NCBI GenBank assembly: GCA_020698575.1
Contig: CM036240.1
Coordinates: forward strand, 32,254,711-32,318,710
From: Bostrychus sinensis
Taxonomy: Eukaryota > Chordata > Actinopteri > Gobiiformes > Eleotridae
Direction of reading: 5' to 3'
Length of the DNA stretch: 64,000 nucleotides
Shown: in pieces, positions 57,563-64,000 of the stretch
Position numbering within the stretch: the stretch's first letter is position 1
How the letters are laid out: every line of letters begins with the position of its first letter
Notes under the pieces: generated by a model
Databases searched by the model: none
The model's input: the letters and a program-made list of their open reading frames with translations, nothing else
What the model was told of the DNA's origin: nothing
Made by a program: the position numbers and the translations under genes

Positions 57563-59047
57563 CATTTATCAATCAAGCATAACATTATGACCACCCACCT
57601 AATAATGGTGGTCGGAATGTTACGTTATGATCTTCTGACGAATGTGCAGGCCCATACACAACAAACTGTGATGCACTGTGTATTGTGACATCTTTTTGTC
57701 AGAACCAGCATTAACTTTTTCAGCAACCCTTAGATCTGACATCTGCAACCTATGGTTTTAGAGCCACATGTGGTATCTTTAGCCCTGCTATTGCGGCTCA
57801 TTTGGCATCTGACATCTGGTTATGTAAAGTCAGGGAAGGAGTAAGTAGATGACAGTGAAACTACCTGCATCTGCATCATCTTGTCACTTTAAAATAAAAC
57901 TTTCTCCTTGTTTTCCAGTATACGCTATGGCTATAAACGTTAAACTGTTTTAACCTCAGTTGTTCACACAAACTAGAAACAGTGATTAAAAGTGCCACTC
58001 ATGAGTGACAAGAAATTGTTACAGGATGTAACTAGTTCTCTTAGTGAGATAATCGGTGCAGGGTTATTACAGTTCTTTGTTAGTTTAAAATGATTAATTT
58101 CACTTATTGGCAACTGGCTGTGGCTCTTCACAAAATCTAATTTTGTATTTTTGGGACAAATTGGCTCTTTGGATCCAGAAGATTTCAGACCCCTGCCTTA
58201 AATCATTTGGCCTCCTGCTTCTTCAGGCCTTCTTCTAAGTTGCACCACTACTTTAGAATAGCTTCCTTTTCCAGCTTAGAGCAACACGGGGCTTGGTCAG
58301 TTTTAGCTGAACTGAGGACCTTTCTGTTCAGAAAACCTTTTTTTCTTTTCCTAATTGTTTTTAGTATTTTGTAGATCAGTGGTTCTCAACTGGTCTGCCT
58401 TTGGGACTCACCATCTCCACATAATGACTCAAATAAAAAGGATATTTCAACTTTATTAAATAAACACAATGTGCAGTTTGAACCTGAGACAGAATAATAT
58501 CAGAATATCAGAGTCTGCAATGCAGAAAAAGAACAGATTTAAAACAAGTGGCAATGCTAGAGAGGGAACTGTTGCCTTCTACAGTCAATTAGCTACATTT
58601 CAATTTAAAACCATGACTTTTGTCAGTAGCTTCAGCCTTTTTAAAAGTCTCATTTATGCTATCTACACAAACACAAAATAAAAAGTCTATTCAAACACTG
58701 ACCATGAGCCTGAAACTCAGAACATTTCACTAACAAACAAGCTTAACAGGCCGGGGTTGTGTTTTCATGCAAAAAACATAATATAAACTGAAAGAACTTG
58801 TGCTTTGATGAAAATTAAGCAGTTTTCACCTCAACCTTGGGTGTAACAAAATCATTATAGAACTTGGCATTTTAGCTACATTAGCTCGTCTGTTCAATCA
58901 GATCACACGGGCAAACCTTCAAGAGAAGTGTTAGAATGCACAGGGCATCACAGTTTGTGATTTGAGACTGCATTTGTAGAAAGTTGGTCATAAAACATAA
59001 CATTATAGCCACCTATAAAAGGCAGGGGGTCATAATGTTGATTGGTG
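57563..59047. mobile_element. Tc1-like TIR element with nested hAT
   Basis: The left end CATTTATCAATCAAGCATAACATTATGACC-type terminus and the right end GGGTCATAATGTTGATTGGTG are inverted repeats flanked by TA (57561-57562, 59048-59049). This matches the fish 'gcataacattatgacca' TIR family. No transposase frame remains. A hAT lies inside at 57736-58195, and a second hAT-like left end (CAGTGGTTCTCAACTGG) starts at 58378. Confidence 0.5.
57736..58195. mobile_element. hAT element, 460 bp
   Basis: The left part CTGACATCTGCAACCTATGG and 'agagccacatgtgg' pair with the right part 'ttggctctttggatccagaa' and TTTCAGACCCCTG. The flanks CCTTAGAT (57728-57735) and CCTTAAAT (58196-58203) match at 7 of 8 positions. 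Non-coding. Confidence 0.8.
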
Positions 59048-59320
59048 TATATGCATGTCTTTGGATAGTGGGAGTAAGTCTTGAAGTACCTTGAGAAAGC
59101 TGATGTTAACAGGAAGAAAACATAACACGGTATTGATTTTGTAATAATTTCAGCCCTATTTGTTCTTAATCACTGAATGTGAAGTTTAGTGTAAAACAAG
59201 CTTCTTTCTTGAAAACGTACAACTAAATGTCTGCACTAAGTTCACCAATTACTGATTCAGTATGCTTCACTCAAATTGTTAAGTAAGTCATCTAACAGAC
59301 GCTACTCCCTGTAGATCCAC
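59048..59320. other. No gene seen
   Basis: Featureless AT-rich sequence downstream of the Tc1-like element. Confidence 0.4.
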
Positions 59321-59590
59321 TCAGCTTTTGCAAAGAGCACTTGCTATTCCTTCAGTTTTTGGACTGTATTTACTGCCTGTTGGCCAGTCTGGATGCTCCT
59401 TATACTCTAGTGTGGCCTTGCCAATCCGTGCACTGTCATACAGCAGCAGCTCCCTACAGTTTCTGCCCAAGTGAATCCTGCTCCAGTGCACTGCCACTGG
59501 CAGTACATAGTGATGTTGTGCTGCTCTTATTACCTTCAGGGTGACATCAGCAGTCTCAAAAGGCCACAAGTCTGAGTCCAAAAAATACAT
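59321..59590 (-). pseudogene. Possible Ulp1/C48-type protease fragment
   Basis: An 89-codon minus-strand frame with balanced composition looks more protein-like than its surroundings. It contains VLPVAVHWSRIHLG at residues 29-42, and LLLYDS follows. His35-Trp36 and Asp52 are 17 residues apart, as in the His...Asp pair of Ulp1-like cysteine proteases (H-W-x15-D-S). The usual catalytic Cys, which should follow tens of residues later, is not seen before the stop. Such proteases occur in several transposon families. The match is short and unverified. Confidence 0.3.
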
Positions 59591-60237
59591 ATTTGCTTAG
59601 GAAGCTCCTTTTCCTTATCATTTTCTTGGAAGTATGTCTATGATGAGAACTATTCAAATCCGTCTGCTCAATAAGGGAGAAATTAGGAAAGTAGCTTCAA
59701 TACTTCCTGATTCTTCCTTTACAATAGTTGCTCCTTAACAAGTGGTGAGGAGCAAGGAGGTATCCCACAATCCACTGCACTATCCACTGAGTGTTTTGGA
59801 ACGCGACCGATATAGGCCAATCTCCATGTGATGACTGTGGAATGAGATTCACTGCTTCAGACTTTATTCCATAAAATTATTTGCATAAACCCCACTTAAT
59901 AAAAGCCAACACTTTAGAGTCACCATTGTGCTGAAACTTAGATTTTTGATAGCTGATTATTGTGTGATGTGCTATAGGTTGCTTTGCCCACTTTTGTTAA
60001 CTATTTAGAGAAACAAAACGTAAAGACATGTGGCTAATTTGCATGAATCCACAGCAACATTCCATTCACTCAAGAACAAACCTCTCTTGCCTTAGTCCAA
60101 GACATTCTGGTTTCCGGTGAGCTGAATCACATTATTATGTCTGGGAATAGACATGTTCAAGTAATCAAAATCCACACCCAGGAGTCTAGGGGTAATAATT
60201 GGTGGAAGTTGCATGGATAAATCCATGACTTGTCTAT
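59591..60237. other. No gene seen
   Basis: Unique-looking non-coding sequence without recognised motifs. Confidence 0.45.
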
Positions 60238-60430
60238 TTCTTTATTTATTTTATTTTATTTAACCTTTATTTAACCAGGTAAATCATTGAAGTATCATTT
60301 ACAAGGGTGATCTGGCCAAGTTGTTAGCAGCACATGTCACAAACAAGATCACAATAATTTAAAATAAACAATTAAATGTGAAATTGAAATTGCAGCAGAT
60401 GTGAACCGTTTGACATTCTAAGGTAAGATT
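60238..60430 (+). repeat. TTTATTTAACC-type interspersed repeat
   Basis: TTTAACCTTTATTTAACCAG and 'acaagggtgatctggccaag' mark the same family as 43112-43235. Confidence 0.65.
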
Positions 60431-60714
60431 GCCTGTAAACAGTTAGAAATGATTAAGTGCAATAAATATACAGTTAATTTCATCTCTGGAAAAGCAAATC
60501 CAAGAGAGTTCACCATCTCCTACTGTTACTTTGATTGATATTGCTAGTGGAGGTGTAGTTTAAACGTGTATAGATGTTTATATTTGCAAAACTGCACCAG
60601 ATCTGTAAGTAAGCATATGGCCACATATTGTTCTTATAGGCCAACAAATAAGGTTTTAAGAAACTGCTGAGAGAAAAAAGGAATAATACGACTGATATTA
60701 TTTTGTGTGGACCC

Positions 60715-60948
60715 ACTGAATCTATGTGGGTAGCGTCTGGGTTCTCTCCGGGTTCTCCGGCTTCCTCCCACTGTCCAAAGACCTGCATGTGTTAGGTGAA
60801 TTGGTGACTGAATGTGAGAGTGAATGGTTGTCTGTCTGTGTCTGGCCTGTGTCGGGATGTACCCTGCCTAAGGCTCATAGTTGCTGGGATAGGCTCCAGT
60901 CATCTGTGAACCCCAACAGGAATAAGCGTAAGATGAATAAATGAATAT
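60715..60948 (+). mobile_element. SINE body (5' head missing)
   Basis: Runs from 'gggttctctccgggttctcc', through 'ccactgtccaaagacctgca', 'ttggtgactgaatgtgag' and 'gggatgtaccctgcc', to 'gctgggataggctccag' and an 'ataaatgaa' tail. This is the commonest fish SINE body. The tRNA-like head is absent. Confidence 0.8.
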
Positions 60949-61199
60949 TATTTTTCTTTTTCCATCCACCACTTAAGCACACTTCCTATGAGCCTAGGTG
61001 TTTGATACTTTTATTTTTTTTTTTGATTGCTTAACCCTGGCTGTACTGTAGTGCAGGGAATCATGGCCTAGTAATTGTATGCTGCATTGTAATGTAAGAT
61101 AATAAGAATGCAAGAACGCTAGGTTATCATTATCATACATAAAAGAGGAATAATTAGTTTGATGCTGCAAAAAAGAAAAACTAGAAAGAACTGTTATCT
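60949..61199. other. No gene seen
   Basis: AT-rich sequence between the SINE and a complex block. Confidence 0.4.
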
Positions 61200-61760
61200 G
61201 TCTTTAAAATCCAAGTGTAGACTCTGCAAAGGTAGGAGTGAACCTGCAAGATAATGAGGGCTTTGTTAAGCTTTTGTAAATGTTGTCAAAGGCATGCGCC
61301 AGGTTAACAATATTTGGGCTAAAACACACTTGACATTCAATTAGTATGCAAATATGTTCTTTGGCTCTCTTTTTGTGGTCAATTTGCGGTAAGCCTTGCA
61401 CAACAAGCAGTCATTCCAAAATTACTGGTCGCCAATTACCTTGTTTTGTGCAAAAGGCCCTTTATGCAGCATACACACATCCCCATGCACTTGTATTAAA
61501 TATAAAATATAGATTTGTTCTGGTAAGCCCCCGTTGTGGAGGACAGGGTTCATGCTGTGCCAGGCATCCGGCTACCATCTGCGTAGGCGGACACGAGAAG
61601 GTCACGCTCCCCCAGAGGACCCGCAAGCGGCAGTCACCTTGTGCCAGTCAAGAGTAACACGTTACACAGCGCTTAATTAAAAATGCTAATCTGACATTTG
61701 GATTTAGGAGCTGCTGCTGCTGCTGTTGCTGAGGCATGTGGCAAGCAGGACAGAAGAGAC
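61200..61760. promoter_or_regulatory. Candidate conserved non-coding element with octamer motif
   Basis: This is unique, complex sequence of the enhancer type. A homeodomain site CAATTAGT abuts a perfect POU octamer ATGCAAAT (61346-61353). Further CCAATTACC, TTAATTAAAAATGCTAATC and CTGCTGCTGCTG stretches follow. No repeat signature, and no frame with splice ends (61346-61657 is open but lacks a domain). No conservation data were available, so this is an inference. Confidence 0.4.
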
Positions 61761-62739
61761 GACAAGCAAGAGAAAACTACTCAACATACATCTTTGCGGC
61801 ATGTTCAACCTTTAGACTAACCTTACATCTTGGCAGCAAAGAAATGTGTGCTTCCTCTAAAAGATCAGGCCATCATTCGAGGCTCCAGGGTTAATTTCAT
61901 GTCAATTATATTTGTCTTTGAGATGAGTGCCTTTTAAATCATAGGGTTTCATTTTTAAAAGAAAAATTCTACATATTTCCACACATTTACAACATGAAGG
62001 TAATAAAAATACCATTAAATACGTAAATAGGTCTGTCCATTCCAAGCATTGTTGGCGTCACAGTATTTATACTTCCAACCGTTTTTTATGTCAACGCCTG
62101 TGTTATGTTAAATAACCAGTAGGGGGCGATCACTGACAGTCAAAGATTTTACTATGATGGAAAAAAAAGAGCAACAGTAATAACAAACATGGCGGTGCTG
62201 GCAGAGGTTTTCACAACATATTTATTGAAAAAGAGACAAGAAAATTGGGCAAAAATAGCAGTTGTCTGTTCAGTCATTGAATAAATTCCCTGCTCTAGTC
62301 ACTCCTTAAGAGGTTCAGCCGTTTCTTCTGCTGTGACTGTTCAGCTGTGTTCACTAGTGCCCCAATGGTCAACACATGTACTGCTCCGTTCATCCGCATC
62401 CACAAGTTCTGGGAAAACTAACCAGTGTATGACAGAATGAATGCAAAAGATGGACAGAGCATGCCATCCGTATCCAAAAGCGTATCTAACGTAGAGTATA
62501 AATGAGTCTTTACTGAATGTAAAACTGACCCATGAATAGTCTCTTTCCTAGTTTTTATGGTGGCAGCATCTTCTTTTTGGATATATTTTCAATGTTTCAT
62601 TACAAATTTGACAAATTTTGCAGCTTTGTGGGGGTTGCCCTCGGAAATGAAGCTGAGTTGCTGTCACGTCAACTTGCTTGGCAACTGTCAGAGACCCCCA
62701 ATTTGTGGGATGCATGATTATATAGGCATAGTCTAGAGG
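61761..62739. other. No gene seen
   Basis: Mostly unique sequence containing the CTCF-like site at 62116-62130. Short open frames have no motif. Confidence 0.4.
62116..62130 (+). promoter_or_regulatory. CTCF-like motif
   Basis: CCAGTAGGGGGCGAT matches the CTCF core (CCAGYAGGGGGCRCT) at all but one position. A single motif match is weak evidence of binding. Confidence 0.3.
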
Positions 62740-63790
62740 TAGGGCTCGCCGATAAATCTAATTAATTTGTTTTTAATTGTGGACACTGTCAAAATAGCCA
62801 AATTGTAAAATCAAATTTTGTGGAAATAGTATCCTCTGTTTTCTGCACTGTTGATCTGCAGGGGTCTTCTTAAAAATTTGAGGTTTGGTATCCATTTATG
62901 CAATATGTGGAGGGCCTTTCACCCAACTTGATGGTATTTAGATTAATGTATATTTTGGGCTGTTTTTTTGTTTTTTTGGGAATCAAGTGCATGTATGATG
63001 GCATCTGATGCAATGTATACATACTCATATGTTTATGCATATTGATGAATATGATAAGATGCGGTAAACTTGTTTGGATAAACTGTATATTTAGTTGTGT
63101 ATATTTGTGTGTTTTTTGTTTTTTTTTGTATTAGCAATAGCACCATTACTATGGAAACTATGTTATTTACTATCAGTGTTATTATGTCATTATTATTTTA
63201 TAACCCGGATGTGGGGTGGGGGTGGGGGGTAGTGTAGTGATCTGTTGTGTCCATTGGCATATTGATTGTATGGAGGGGAAAGATTTTTGTAATAAAAATA
63301 AATAGTATCCTGTTTTTCGCACTGTTTCCTGCGTTGTGGCTAATGCTATTGCTAGCGAACAGAGCAGCTTAAATACTAACTGTGGAGACTCTGCAGACAT
63401 TCAAAACACCAATAATCCTAGTCATTTTACCTTAGTAATGCCTTCATTTATATGTGGCAGCAGTTTGGCATAAACAAGCAGTGTAGTGAGGTTGACAGAG
63501 CAAATTTACGTAATATTTTTATTTATGCTAATTATGTACTCATGTACTCTGGCGCTTTTAGCATCTTTTAGCAAGCCTTTTTTTTGTATGGTGTATAAAT
63601 GATAATAAACTTGGTCTTTAAAACTAAAAGACATTTATGTTTTTACTAGTGTCTCTGTGAAAGTAATTCACATTGCTGTTGCTTTTTTGTACAGACATTT
63701 AGCATAACATATAACTATGCATTAATCTCATTTAAAAATAATAAGCCTACATTTAAAAAGCTTTTTTATGTCAGCTTTTTTATAACTGAA
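62740..63790. mobile_element. hAT element of the 3162 family, interrupted
   Basis: The left end TAGGGCTCGCCGATAAATCT, the block 'aatagccaaattgtaaaatc', the 'gcactgttt ... gagactctgcagac' block and the 'ttttatgtcagc' region align in order with 3162-3710. A segment of about 450 bp (62853-63299), flanked by a long direct repeat, interrupts it. The right terminus was not found. Confidence 0.65.
62853..63299 (+). mobile_element. Probable retro-insertion with long target duplication
   Basis: The sequence before it (62824-62852) and after it (63300-63326) reads AAATAGTATCCT...CTGCACTGTT / AAATAGTATCCT...CGCACTGTT, a 27-29 bp direct repeat. The body ends in 'gtaataaaaata' and is G-rich near 63212-63232. 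A long TSD and A-rich end suggest LINE-type integration of a 3' fragment. The family was not identified. Confidence 0.5.
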
Positions 63791-64000
63791 ATTATAAATC
63801 GTCTGAGAATCAAAAACAAAACTCACGCTATCTTTCAAATTAAAAATTAATAATTTAATCTTTAGACAATGGCATATCTTAATTTGTAATAGAAGTGGTA
63901 AGTGAAGTGATATTATGTTGGTACAGAAAGTGTTTACTTGAAAAAAGTTATCTTTTTATGAGTAAAGTTAGTTCTGTTTTTATGAGAATTTTTTTTTACA
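63791..64000. other. AT-rich end of window, nothing recognised
   Basis: Short AT-rich stretch. Confidence 0.5.

Overview
The window looks like nuclear DNA from a teleost fish. The base composition is AT-rich, and there are no bacterial-style operons and almost no long open frames. The repeats are a typical teleost set: many short hAT-type elements with 8-bp target duplications, Harbinger-like elements with TAA duplications, a TTAA-flanked Kolobok-like element, a Tc1-like element, tRNA-headed SINEs, and decayed L2-, L1-, R4/Rex6- and Penelope-type retroelements. Species cannot be read from the sequence.

Layout. Positions 1-8300 are AT-rich and hold one Harbinger-like and one hAT-like short element, plus a weak candidate for a last exon. 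Positions 8.3-11.6 kb are one old hAT element with a second, well-preserved hAT inside it. Positions 11.8-15.9 kb hold SINE pieces, a hAT MITE with a tRNA-like insert, and a segment duplicated on both sides of a 33-bp minisatellite. Positions 17-24.7 kb hold a duplicated unknown repeat, a TIR element, and a three-level nest: hAT in Kolobok-like element in hAT. Positions 26-30.7 kb are minisatellites, a Penelope-like remnant and another hAT-type remnant. Positions 35.2-37.7 kb hold the largest open frame, a 5'-truncated R4-clade LINE on the minus strand, and a second damaged copy in opposite orientation across an (AT)41 tract. Positions 39-48.7 kb alternate between unique, complex sequence that may be regulatory and further short transposons.

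The only cellular-style gene structure is on the minus strand at about 51.0-54.0 kb. It has C2H2 zinc fingers, then a transposase-like segment, then a C-terminal region split by two introns with correct GT/AG ends and phase. It is broken: the finger exon has a frame break, two stretches of the family's usual middle seem to be missing, and the 5' exon region is duplicated in tandem. Positions 54-64 kb hold a SINE, an L2 fossil, a Tc1-like element with a nested hAT, a possible Ulp1-protease remnant, and an element that has itself received an insertion flanked by a long direct repeat.

The window is therefore mostly a gene-poor stretch between or inside genes. Its interest lies in the transposon nesting history, the domesticated-looking transposase gene, and several unique segments that may be conserved enhancers. 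No RNA gene, CRISPR array or intact host gene could be supported. All family assignments are from recognised motifs and were not checked against a database.
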